Assembly (NCBI GenBank): GCA_049999805.1
Contig: JBNGIO010006333.1
Span: 529,199 to 551,791, forward strand
DNA length: 22,593 bases
Source: Folioceros fuciformis
Lineage: Eukaryota > Anthocerotophyta > Anthocerotopsida > Anthocerotales
Direction: 5' to 3'
Position 1 is the stretch's first letter. Each line of letters opens with the position of its first letter. Positions 1 through 8,959 of this stretch are shown one piece after another. A model generated the notes under the pieces. The model ran no database searches and was not told the DNA's origin. It was given only the letters and a program-made list of their open reading frames with translations. The translations under genes were made by a program, and so were the position numbers.

Positions 1-1239
1 CCTAATGTTAGCAACATGTGCATCCTTAACTTCAGTAGTGGGAGTATTGAGTCTTGTGGCACCCTCCAATTTTGGAGGAGTTTGCAAGGACAAAGAGGAA
101 ACATATTTCCCTAGGTCTATACCATTGGGGATTCCTACAAACTTGGGATGGCTATCATGAAATGTTGCCATTGCAACAAAGTGTGGCCAAGAGGAGTTTG
201 TTTGGCTAGAGCTTGTCTTCATGTCCTTCTCCTTCTTGTAGAGCTTCTTCAAGTTTTCCAACTTTTGTTTGCATTAATTTTCTTAATTGTGAGGTAGCCC
301 ATGTTGTAGGTGCTGCTGATTTCTTGGGCAATTCGTGTGCTTAGTTCCCAAATTCCTGTGCTTCACGTGCAGAATCTACATCTCCAAGTGAGCATTAATA
401 AGTGTTGTTGTGGCCTCTTCACTCTATGCGACAAGGTTGGATCGTTTGCGTGCAACTTTCAAGAAATCTTTGGCACTTCCAGGCAAAATATCGTCGTCTA
501 ATTCCACCTTCTTCTCTATGTTGGGCCACCAGTACCCATGTAGATACAAATGGCTGCCTCCATGCTGCAATGTTATAGAGTGAAAGACGCCTTGTGTAGC
601 CTTGCATATACTTTATGTGGCTTGTTTATGTTGTTGTTGGGAAGATCCACACCTAGTGAAAGATCACGGCGTAGAGTTTTAGGTGATTGAGTTTAGGATC
701 CGCGGATATGCAATGGAACTAGTACTTGCACCCGGCCTACACCCATCTTATTGTGGAGGCTATTTATAGGCACACGACACTACGGAAGGGGTAGTGAGAA
801 GCCGAGTTGCAAGGAGAAGGAAAACCTTAAAATTAGGTTTTAGCGTTCTTTTTGGAAAGGACCAAGCTATTTGCAGTGACTCTTGTCAGCTGTTGGATGT
901 GAAAGCTGCATTAAACTCAACTTTCGCACGAGGTAAGGCAGTTGAAAAGAAGCTAGAGACAGAGGTAACCAGGCTAACCAGGCTTAAAAATGGACATAAC
1001 GAACAAAAAAAAAAAGAGAGCTAGTGCGAATCTTCGTGTTAGTGAAGAAGAAGAGATGTTAGGATTCTTCAATCTTGTGAAGAGCTCATGTGGCCGCTAT
1101 AAGAGACAAAACCAAACATGAGAATTCACCACTCCTTGGCCTTGGGAGAGAATGTTAAAAGTCATATGGTTGTTGGCCTTTGTTGTATTTGTTTAGATAC
1201 GATTATATCTTGGTCTCGTGTAAACTCACATTGGTCGAT
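1..1239. other. AT-rich intergenic stretch, no gene recognised
   Basis: Both strands are broken by frequent stops and only short, unrelated open frames occur. A TATA-like TATAAATA lies on the minus strand at 768-761, so part of this may be an old LTR or a promoter, but I found no matching second copy. An A-run sits near 1005-1015. The part below the 3' LTR fragment (about 1080-1240) does not match the lower half of the 5' LTR at 3170-3300. The 3' LTR is therefore either truncated near 1240 or too diverged to follow. Confidence 0.4.
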
Positions 1240-1382
1240 AATAGGATATGACAGCACTATAGCCTCAAAGGATCCCCTTTATATACCTTGGGATGACCAC
1301 TATGCTATTATAGTACTAAACTCTAGACCATAAATTCTTAGAACTAGCCATAAGCCCAACACGTTGGTAACCACTAATCTTA
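1240..1382 (-). repeat. Partial 3' LTR of a decayed copia element
   Basis: On the minus strand this segment begins TGTTGGGCTTATGGC (TG at 1361-1360) and carries a TATATAAAG TATA-like box near 1280. About 105 bases (1278-1382) match 3371-3472 in the same orientation, which makes the two segments a pair of direct repeats, as expected for LTRs. The match runs about 20 bases past the TGTTGGG start, so the true LTR edge may be a TG at 1373-1372 instead. It lies directly downstream (minus strand) of the RNase H relic, the usual order RNase H then 3' LTR. Similarity fades below about 1240. Confidence 0.6.
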
Positions 1383-1383
1383 A

Positions 1384-1675
1384 GTGTCCATATGTTTCTA
1401 GGATGAATGAAACTCTGGATTATGTGCCACCTTAGCACTACTTTGACTTGTCAGTATATAAAGGGTAGACATCATTTGAGGATGGCTAAGTTCTTGTAAC
1501 AAAAGACGCAATCAAATAGCGTCTTTAGTAGCATACGATATAGACATATACTTTGCCTCAATAGAAGATAGAGAAACAATAGGTTACGACTTACTACTCC
1601 AACTAATAAAGGCATTTAAGACACAAAAAGCATATCTTTAAGTAGAGCTTCGAGTTTTCGTCATCTTTGAACATT
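1384..1675 (-). pseudogene. Ty1/copia RNase H relic
   Basis: The minus-strand translation contains the diagnostic end of a copia polyprotein: an ISWSSKS block, then PIVSLSSIEAKYMS (family: SSTEAEYM), a YATKDAI-stop-LRLLLQEL block, and NPEFH followed by KHMDT (family: NPEFHARTKHID). At least four in-frame stops interrupt it, including one in place of the Gln before PIVSL and one in place of the Trp of AIWLR, so it is dead. In living elements this domain removes the RNA strand during reverse transcription. Its position next to the LTR fragment and its orientation fit a minus-strand element whose 5' LTR is at 3170-3464. Confidence 0.8.
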
Positions 1676-1972
1676 GTCTCTAATATATTAGAGTTTTCTA
1701 AGATATATCTTACGAGTGTATCTTGGGTTCTAAAGGCTTTTTGAGAGATACGTCTAACAAGTGTATTCGGGGTTTTTTTGAGAGATACGTCTCATAAATG
1801 TATCAAGGGTTTTTTGCGAAATACATTTAATAATCTTTTAAGAAACATATATGAGGGTTTTTGGTTGATGGTGTTCCAACTTTAGACTTTTTTAGAGCAT
1901 GTTTGGTTGATGTTGTTCTTGTCCTATCGGTGAGGTTATTTTGGTTGGATTTTTTATTTTGGATTTATTAGT

Positions 1973-2347
1973 ATGGCTCAAGATCGTGATCATTTTATAT
2001 ACCCAAGTTTAATGGCTCCAATTTTTCTTTTTGGAAGTTTTGCACAAAGGACTATGGCTCTTATGGATGATTGGTCTATTGTTGATGTTACTAAGGCCTA
2101 TCCTCAAAATGGTACCCCTACAAAACAATTGTCTTGGAGGCAAAAAAATTCTAAGGCTCTTATGCTTCTAGTTGGGTCTACTGAAGATTGTTGTCTTGGC
2201 CAACTCATGACTATAACTACATCAACAAAGGTTTGGCAAGTGTTGCTTTCTTCTTATGAATTGTATGGCTTGGCACATTCAAACATTTGCTATTGTAGTT
2301 TTAGTCATAAGTTGGCCAAGACAACAATCTTCAATAAACCCAACTAA
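1973..2347 (+). pseudogene. copia-type gag fragment (plus-strand arm)
   Basis: An open frame of 124 codons begins MAQDRDHFIYPSLMAP and contains DDWSIVD, a WRQKNSKALMLLVGSTED block and STKVWQVLLSSYE. This matches the pattern of copia gag/UBN2 proteins: a conserved W, then an xxAxxxIxxS helix, then a xxxxWxxLxxxYE helix. Gag forms the virus-like particle that packages element RNA. Only the N-terminal gag part is present. After about residue 90 the frame crosses the loop into the reverse-complement copy, so the last 30 or so residues are not gag. It is not a functional gene. Confidence 0.65.
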
Positions 2348-2545
2348 AAGCACAAGAGCCTTAGAATTTTGTTTGTCTCCAAGACAACTGCTCTTGCAAG
2401 GGTACCATTTTGAGGATAAGCCTTAGTACCATCAACGATAGACCAATCATCCATAAGAGCCATAGACCAATCATCCATAAGAGCAATCTTTATACAAAAC
2501 TTCCAAAAGGAAAAAGTGGAGCCACTGTCTTGGGTATCTGAAATG
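2300..2545 (-). pseudogene. copia-type gag fragment (minus-strand arm)
   Basis: Read on the minus strand, this is the second copy of the gag segment in the plus-strand arm. It lies in the orientation expected from the 5' LTR at 3170-3464, so it is probably the original copy. Its start codon is changed (ATA where the other arm has ATG). A segment reading CTCTTATGGATGATTGGTC is duplicated in tandem, and the frame is interrupted. It encodes nothing usable. Confidence 0.6.
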
Positions 2546-2656
2546 AAGGCTCACTATCTTGAGCTATAATCACTTATTTAAATAAATAAATAATTTTTGA
2601 AAAATAAACAGACCAACCACAACAACCTCACCCTTAGGGTTGGAACAACATTAGCC

Positions 2657-2756
2657 NNNNNNNNNNNNNNNNNNNNNNNNNNNNNNNNNNNNNNNNNNNN
2701 NNNNNNNNNNNNNNNNNNNNNNNNNNNNNNNNNNNNNNNNNNNNNNNNNNNNNNNN
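2657..2756. other. Assembly gap (100 N)
   Basis: Exactly 100 unknown bases, the usual placeholder for a gap of unknown size. Both flanks carry the same leader minisatellite (GGAACAACATTA just before the gap and again shortly after it), so the gap lies inside a tandem repeat within an inverted-repeat arm. The true length is unknown. Confidence 0.97.
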
Positions 2757-3157
2757 AGCCTACCATCCTCACAAAAAATCCAGGGTGGGAACAACATTAA
2801 CCCAACACTTCACAAAACAATCCAAAAAGTTTATAACTGGAACACTATCAGCCAATAAATCCATGGCTGGAACACATTAAACAAAAAATCCACTGCTTGA
2901 ACACCATCAACCAAAAAACCCTCAAGATAGCTTGTTAGACGCATCTCTCACAAACCTTTAGAGTCTAAGATACACTCATAAGATACATCTCAGAAAACTC
3001 TAATATTTGAGAGACACAATTAAAGGGTTTCTCATACACCTTTACGTACCTTTAAAAATATAATCCTAAGATACCTAAGATAAGTTGATTAGACATATGT
3101 TAGATACAAGATATTGTAAGCCCTACAATTAAGACTAAGATACTTGGATTGGATGAT

Positions 3158-3169
3158 GCTTTAATATCA
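3158..3169 (-). other. Decayed tRNA-iMet primer-binding site
   Basis: The minus strand reads TGATATTAAAGC immediately after the CA end of the LTR. The plant initiator-tRNA-Met primer site is TGGTATCAGAGC. The match is 9 of 12, and all three differences are G-to-A or C-to-T transitions, as expected from deamination of methylated transposon DNA. The position next to the LTR end supports the call. Confidence 0.55.
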
Positions 3170-3464
3170 TGAGATGATACACTTAAATCACAAAAATATA
3201 AGAAAGGCTTTATAGCAAGGGTCCGAGAGCATAGAAGTAATAACAACAACGACCTATAAGACCCTTCCTCTCAAGAGTATCATGGGACTTAGTCTCATGA
3301 GACTCGAGAGTCTGGAGACTCAACAGACTCTTGACTAAGAGGACAACACTACAACATCAAGGAGGCCCGTTATATACCCTAGGGTGACACTATGCTATTA
3401 TAGTACTAAACTCTGGTGCACAAATCCTTAGGACTTGCCATAAGCCCTAGCATGCTGGCAACCA
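3170..3464 (-). repeat. 5' LTR of the decayed copia element
   Basis: On the minus strand the LTR starts at TGCTAGGGCTTATGGC (TG at 3452-3451; possibly 3464-3463) and ends in CA at 3171-3170. That gives 283 to 295 bp, a usual copia LTR size. It shares its first 100 to 130 bp with 1240-1382 and has a GGGTATATAA TATA-like box near 3372-3380. A run rich in GAGTCT/AGACTC repeats lies at 3285-3330. The outer edge lies only about 150 bp past the stop codon of the neighbouring RING gene. Confidence 0.6.
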
Positions 3465-3616
3465 CTGATCTTCCCAACTATTACAGAATCTGTTATTCTA
3501 TCGTGATAACAAGAACCGGACGAGGAAGAGGGGACGGCCTTTCTGCGCAGCACGCAACGTTCTTTTCGCGCTCCGCAGTTGTGATAACACCAAAGTATGG
3601 CAACATGCACTTAAAT

Positions 3617-4915
3617 TTATCCTTTCCTGGCAGCAATCACCAATTCCTCGGTCGCTTCTTCTCCCTTTCCCTCTACCGCCAACTTTTGTGCCTTCGACTT
3701 CAGCCGCTCTTCCTTTGATTTCTCGAGCTTGAGCCGCTCTTTTAGCTTTCGCTCAACCTACACAGCCAAGTTTCTCAAGCTGAGGTTTTCTTTGAAAGAT
3801 TGAGCATGCAGGATTAGTCCACCAAGAAAGTGTATTCTCCACACCATTGTCATTCTGTCTTACCAGCTCTCTCATCGTCTCCTGCATTATGGCATAGGGC
3901 TGGCGCGGATATGGATGTTGAGTGGCCTGGGAAAATAGCGCACACTCGAGGAAAGTGAAGCTGATTTCGGGGCCTGGAAACCCCACGCGTGCACCTCATG
4001 TTCTCAAGTTACCAGTATGGCCAGGGGCTCGATTTATAGGATCCATCCATATGAGACACATGTTGTCCCCGGGTGTGAAGACTTGACCAGCAATAGCACC
4101 TGTGCTTGATGAACAATTCCTCGGGAAAGTAGGAAAGGGTTGCCACAACTTGTCGTGGACATGTAAGTGACATGAAAAAAGAGTTGTGTTCACTGGTTTC
4201 AATGGAGATAGCACAATCACCTCCAGACAGGGAACGCAAATATCCTCTGCTTGCACTCCTCTACAGCGATGTCCACAACCCAAAGTCCGCCTACACAAAA
4301 GCGTCAAGAGCTCCTACAGTCCGGTTGCGAAGAAACAGCAGAAGCGAGATTCTGCACGTGCTTTCCCAGGCACGAGGAAGCATCCATTTTACTTCTTCGA
4401 AACTCGTGTCTCAGCTGCTTTGAAGACATGAACTCCAGTTCTTTGAAGTCTGTGTCTCTCGTCACTGGCAGAACGAATAATTCCCTTAAAAACGGTGAAT
4501 GCGGTAGCAGATAGCTCCTCCCTGTACTGCCCGACAATTTCCAGAAGCTCTTCATCACATTCAAGGTTGTCCCGAACTTCGTCCTTGAGGTGGACGGGGC
4601 CTACCGAAAAGGATTCCTGAGTCTTTGGATCCCAGCGACAGAGCGAGAAACATTTGAAGTACCAACGCTCTCCAACAGATTTGCCACCATCTCCCCTGCT
4701 TGACGCTGTCGTTCTGACTGCTACCGCCTCTGCACGCTGGGTGAGAGGAAGGAATCAGAACCGAAGCCCGAGACCCCGGGAGATAAACTTGTACCATTGT
4801 CTCCTTTCCTGTTGTTGGTACAGCCTCCACCTACATAAGTGATGAGAACAGAAGGACAGTGTAGGACCACTGCGTATAGCCCTTGGCCTACCACACCATT
4901 TCGTGTCCGTGGCAT
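3617..4915 (-). pseudogene. MYCBP2/PHR-like RING protein gene with decayed RING
   Basis: Minus-strand exons with canonical GT/AG borders: 4915-4835 (MPRTRNG start, tentative), 4736-4393, 4290 to about 4000, and 3757-3617 (ends IAARKG, stop). An exon around 3986-3870 ends MQETMREL and joins VERKLKERL in phase. The 4736-4393 exon encodes WYFKCFSLCRWDP and, at its end, VHVFKAAETRVSKK; the next starts RTLGCGHRCRGVQAEDICVP followed by CLE, a Cys/His knuckle like the one before the RING of PHR ubiquitin ligases. NMCLIWMDPINRAPG and GPEISFTFLECALF align with the first and last RING segments of MYCBP2 as I recall them, followed by a charged helix. The RING is damaged: CxxC is CLIW, the last CxxC is CALF, and the middle is out of frame with a TGA. 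The homology is from memory. An expressed, modified protein cannot be excluded. No giant PHR N-terminus is present. Confidence 0.6.
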
Positions 4916-4984
4916 ACGGACCGCGACGGCGAGCCGAACAGGCCTCCCCTCACCATTTCAAGGTTTTCCAGGAGGAGAAGCGAA

Positions 4985-5030
4985 TTGCCACGTGGCATGA
5001 CGTGGCGTGGCGCCACGTGGCTGATTGGCT
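4985..5030. promoter_or_regulatory. G-box cluster in a promoter
   Basis: Two perfect palindromic G-boxes CCACGTGGC occur at 4988-4996 and 5013-5021. A TGACGTGG bZIP-type site lies between them (4998-5005) and an inverted CCAAT box (ATTGG) at 5024-5028. In plants such clusters bind bZIP and bHLH factors and often respond to abscisic acid or light. The cluster sits 70 bp upstream of the likely start of the minus-strand RING gene and 90 bp upstream of a plus-strand open frame, so it could serve either side. Confidence 0.6.
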
Positions 5031-5113
5031 TGATGCCGCTACTAGGTTAGTCGGGTTAATCGCGCGCTGATTTCACCGCGACGCATGCATGATTCTGGAC
5101 GGGCCATCAGGCT

Positions 5114-5415
5114 ATGACGACGAGGCCGTCGTCTGCCAAGAATGGCCAGTTTGCCTCGGCTGTTGATCAGGGGATCGGTTTGGGCCGCTCACATCACAGC
5201 CACCCCGGCTCCGCTCCCTCCCACGCCCTGCTGCACCGTTGGCGGAAGCAGAGCGTGCGCCTGCTTTCCTGTGTGGCAGATGTTGCGCTGAGGCATGAAC
5301 GGCATCTTCAACCACTTGCGTTCCCGGACACAAAGCTCCGAGGTAAAAACAGGAGGATCACGTCACAAATTTGCAACAGCTCGTACAGGAGTTGTGCGAT
5401 CCCACGCAGATTGAA
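5114..5415 (+). CDS. Possible small plus-strand gene, unrecognised
   Basis: An open frame starts at ATG 5114 (MTTRPSSAKNGQFASAVDQG) and runs past LRHERHLQPLAFPDTKL. Immediately after it, in another frame, a possible exon at 5353-5415 encodes EDHVTNLQQLVQELCDPTQI before a good GTAAGT donor. Both pieces look protein-like, but they cannot be joined by a plausible intron: the candidate donor and acceptor leave only about 10 nt. Either one is non-coding, or there is an indel, or the splice sites lie elsewhere. An acceptor at 5609-5610 would lead to an early stop. I recognise no family. It is the least certain coding call here. Confidence 0.25.
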
Positions 5416-5419
5416 GTAA

Positions 5420-6068
5420 GTCATTACAAAGAACCTGACACCTTGTCACATTCCAATACCTGGTGCTTTCTTCATTGCAAGCAGTCTAGTCTAGGAGAGA
5501 TTGCTGTATGGTGCACCAGCTGCCTTGTGTGGTGGAGTGGATGTGTCTGACGACGAAAGTGTTCAAGCCACTCATTTCATCCTTGTTTTTCCGTTTCTGT
5601 CCAATTTCAGGACCGACCGCACTGATCTATCTGCATCCCCAGGAGGAGTATAATGATGTGCAAGTATTGCTGTACAATTAAGAAGGAGGATAGTGGAGGT
5701 CAAGAATCTGTCTTGGTAAATGCACATACTGTCAAGTACGTCAAGAAGACTGAGGACTTTGTCGCGGGCTGCTTTCGTCTTTCTCATGGGCATCAATCAT
5801 TACTTCCAGTGAGGTAGTACACTTTCAACTCCCAAGGTGCTAATGCCAGCAAGGCTCAGGGAGGAAGTGAGCGTTTGATTTCGAGTATGACCCTTGCGAT
5901 GGAAAATCTATAAAATCGTGTGGTTTACTGGAGACTGTTCTGAAATTGACTGAGTAGCTCATGCTCGTGCATATGGAGGCAGGATCTCTGAAAAGACCGG
6001 TTGTTACTGCATCCTGTGCCCACGGATTTAATGGTGAGCCACAACAATGTGGGCGTTGACACGGCATC
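5420..6068. other. Intergenic, includes 3' UTR of the DUF641-like gene
   Basis: No convincing coding exon was found on either strand. The right part (about 5800-6068) is probably the 3' untranslated region of the minus-strand DUF641/GIL1-like gene. The open frames at 5572-5796 and 5840-6067 (minus) show no recognisable motif and read as chance frames. Confidence 0.5.
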
Positions 6069-7071
6069 TTATTCTTTCACTTCTTCAATCTCTGATATCC
6101 GACGTTCTGGTCTTCGTACTTCTTGGCTAATTCTAGTGGCACTGTGAGGATCCTCGGCACCTTCATGTGTCGCCGGTGAGAGGAACTTGTCTTCAAGTTT
6201 CTTCTTTTCAGACTCCATCTGTTGCAAAGTCTTGGATAGCTGGAAAAGCACCCGCTTATGATTCTCTACATCGTTTTTAGATTTTTCTTTCAATAGCCTG
6301 ATTTCGCTATCCTTTATAGCGATCGCATTCTCCAGTTGGGCAACTCTTCTTTTCACCGTCACGTGATCAAAAGGATTAGTCAGAGAACGTGGTAGAGAGA
6401 ACTCTGCAGACCCTCCTCTTTGGCAAAGCTTGTCCATGTACTCCGCTTTCAGTTTTGAGATATGGGCAAAGGTATCCAACATGCTCGATTTATTAGCTTC
6501 ACTCCACTGTGTGACCGTCCTTATGTATGGGTCATCTGCAGGTGCCACTTGAACATATTGTGACATGTAACACTTCTCCAATGATGCAACAGATTGGAAG
6601 ATATCCTGTATAAGCATATGACCCTCCGATGCAAGCTGTTCAGCTCGGTTGAGGCTGTTGTAGGCAGCGTTATTTTGTAGAATAGTAACTGGTGGAACAG
6701 GCTTCAGGCTCTTGGCCGAATTCTTTGACCACGGCTTACTTATCCTCAACCTAGACAGCCAGCTCTGCAATCTTGAGGGAGGTGCTTCTGGACAGGCCAC
6801 GTACGCCATTAAATGATCAAATTCTATGAGACACAGTGCAATTTATTAATGCTGGAAGGGCAAGACTTGGAGCACCTGGGTCTGGCGATCTCTCTCTGAA
6901 GGCCCGCATCTCCGCTTCTACTGGCCGCCGCCTTCTTACTGAAGCTTGTGACCCAGCTACACCGGCTGCAGCCGCATCCCTGTCATCTTGTGCAGAGCTG
7001 CTCAGCTGGGACTGCTGCTTTGGGCCCCGCCTTCTCCTCCACAGACCGCAGGCCGACAGGACACCACCCAT
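6069..7071 (-). CDS. DUF641/GIL1-like coiled-coil protein
   Basis: Two minus-strand exons, 7071-6876 and 6823-6069, with a 52-nt intron (GTGCTC...CATAG), join in phase to give 316 residues: ...SPDP-E-FDHLMAYVACP.... The N-terminus (MGGVLSACGLWRRRRG) is basic and has a Gly at position 2, so N-myristoylation is possible. Residues about 125-200 form helices with QDIFQSVASLEKCYMSQY and TFAHISKLKAEYMDKL. Residues about 225-280 form a coiled coil with QLENAIAIKDSEIRLLKEK. This order (two helices, then QLxxxIxxKDSEIxxLxxK) is typical of DUF641 proteins such as Arabidopsis GIL1, which acts in light control of gravitropism. The family call is from motif memory. A C-terminal acidic/basic tail ends at EEVKE. 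The start is the first ATG in the open exon, 490 bp from the ZIP stop codon. Confidence 0.72.
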
Positions 7072-7559
7072 GTTGAGCTAAACCATTCACTACCGTGATT
7101 GCAAGTACGATGTCACGGGAACAGCATGTTGCTGTCTGGTTGTCAGCAAACCCCTTTACGTCCCAAGATGTCTGGCTGCAGCGTGGTTCTGGCCTGGATC
7201 ATCTGAGGATCTAGCCAATGTCTTCATGCACCAGCTTGTTACAGTTGAGGACCACGCAAAAGTCACCACGTCCAAGGAAAGGCCAAGCAACCAGAACATT
7301 GCCGCTTCCTCTTTCGCACGGTTTTGCGCAGTGAAGCTGGTAAGGGACAGGTTGTCACCTTCTCTCTTCCCACAGTGGATAGTAGTACAGGTTCTCACGG
7401 AGTCAACCTTTACAATTTCCAAGTTTTTTTTGATAGATATACCCACCGACATACATACATACATACATACATACATACATCGGAATGTTTCAGTAGCTAC
7501 TAACTATAACACGTATGAATACAGGTAATTAACGTATGCGCAATGGACGCGCATGAGTC
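7072..7559. other. Intergenic between DUF641-like and ZIP genes
   Basis: This 490-bp interval holds the 5' flank of the DUF641-like gene and the 3' end of the ZIP gene, both on the minus strand. No exon was recognised. The opposing frames at 7156-7476 (minus) and 7226-7528 (plus) overlap the ACAT microsatellite and show no motif. Confidence 0.5.
7449..7480. repeat. (ACAT)8 microsatellite
   Basis: Eight perfect ACAT units in the short interval between the ZIP stop codon and the DUF641-like gene. Probably within the 3' UTR of the ZIP transcript or its downstream flank. Confidence 0.95.
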
Positions 7560-8959
7560 TCAGTCCCAGATCAGCACGACAGAAACAACAGCTACCCCGA
7601 GCGTGGCTGCCAGAACCTTGAGGAAGGGATCATCCGCCGCAATCCTGCCGTCCGGCCTGTATCCTTTAGCCAAGAGATGGTTGATTGCCACATAGATAAA
7701 AATTCCAGTGGCCAGGCCCATGGAGATAGCATAAATCCAGTCGGCAGTTGCCCCTTGCGTTGAGGCATTGATGATAATCCCAACCGCCACACCGATGGGC
7801 GAGGAGATGGCGAAAGCGAAGGCATAGCTGGCGCAGGCAAGAAATGGCCGTTCAGGCAGTACCCGCAGCAGCGCGATGGCCATAGCTATAGCGGCAAACA
7901 CCTTATGCAAACTCACCGTCCATAAAGCTTTCCATGCCTCCTTTTCAGTAGCTGCATCCACGATTCAAAGCCATGAGTAACTTGGTTGCCATTGCCGGCA
8001 TCTCACACGATAATGGTGCGCGAAAGCTAAGAACTTGTCATTTGCGACTCACGTGCAATCCCGATGGCTATGCCTTCGAACACGGAGTGGAAACACAAAG
8101 CGAAGATGAGGAGAATCGCATCTCCGTAGGACGCCTTGGGAACCGCTGCCAGACCCCTTGTTGGCTTGAAGTGATCCTCCTCAGCCTGATGTTGTAATAA
8201 GCGGCACCGGAAGTGAGGCTAATTGCGGCACTGGCTAACAAGGCTGTTTGAAAAAGTTGGAGAAAACGGACGATCTGCTCTCAACGCTTTAAAATTTCGC
8301 TCACTCACTCACCTTCCACTCGTTCGGTCCACCAGTATCGGCCTTGCCCTCTGCGCAAATTCAAGCCGGAAGATCCAAGGGCAAGATCAGCCACAAACGC
8401 AAGACACATTAGCATATCGAAACGTTCGCACTTTGAGCTGCCTACCTGAACCTTTACTGCTCTCCAAGTCGGATCCCGCAGATTGCTCCTTCCGATCGGA
8501 CCTGCCGTACACCGACTGGATGAGGGCATCAGCGAGCATCGTGATCAAGAACCCTACGCAGACCAGCATGAAGGCGAAGGGGTACGTCTTCTCGGAATGC
8601 AGCTTGAAAGTGGCATCGGAGTCCGGGAGGAAGTGAATTACGGACACGCCTAGGAAGACGCCTCCGGCGAACTGCGTTCCCAGGACCAAGAACGACTCGT
8701 CCCAGCGGAAGAACTGAGGGGAGATGCCAGGGATGAAGGTGGCGAAGAAGACGATGATGACCGCGTAAACCTTCACCAGCACCAGACCCTTCCGGCGGAG
8801 GTCGCGATCACCCTCCGCCACTGCGGCCCCCGCATCGCCGTCCTCGCCGCCGCCTCCGTGGTCGTGCCCCACGTGAGCCTGCACGAGGCACATCTGGAGC
8901 ACCACCAGCAGCAGCGCCAAACTCCATAGCCACACCATGGCAGCAGCTGCCTTCCCCAT
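7560..8959 (-). CDS. ZIP family metal transporter (AtZIP2/ZIP11 type)
   Basis: Minus-strand exons 8959-8432, 8185-8053 and 7951-7560 give 1053 nt, 350 residues, matching the roughly 350 of plant ZIP2. ZIP proteins carry zinc and related divalent metals into the cytosol across the plasma or vesicle membrane. A signal-like N-terminus (about residues 1-28, ending LVQA) is followed by a His-rich segment ([10 protein letters not shown]), three membrane helices, a variable loop, then the signature helix with [11 protein letters not shown] and the next with [14 protein letters not shown], whose His residues bind metal. The tail has GKGY-like KGYRPDG and ends VVLIWD. The first donor is uncertain: the canonical GTAGGC at 8445 breaks the frame, whereas GTGCGA at 8431 keeps it and gives the family length. 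Confidence 0.88.

Larger units (their letters stand above)
1676..3016. repeat. Large imperfect inverted repeat of a copia leader and gag
   Basis: Arm 1 (about 1676-2235, plus) and arm 2 (about 2286-3016, minus) are reverse-complementary copies of the same leader-gag segment, separated by a loop of about 50 bases. Shared landmarks, read outward to inward, are GAGTTTTCT(A/G)AGAT, GAGAGAT(A/G)CGTCTAACAAG, GGTTTTTTGGTTGATGGTGTTC, ATGGATGATTGGTCTAT and GAAGATTGTTGTCTTGGCC. The arms are diverged and differ in copy number of a leader minisatellite of about 30-40 bp. Arm 2 also holds a tandem duplication of a 22-base gag segment (near 2446-2485) and the assembly gap. A transcript across both arms would fold into a long hairpin. 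Confidence 0.8.

Noticed and set aside
2578-2800. Open frames across the N gap
   Set aside because: They exist only because the 100 N contain no stops.
3753-4307. Reading the cysteine-rich frame as a separate small secreted protein
   Set aside because: The adjoining exons join in phase on both sides and continue the same RING-related homology, so a single spliced gene explains it better.
8223-8636. Plus-strand frame of 137 codons
   Set aside because: It is the shadow of the minus-strand ZIP exon 1 and its intron.
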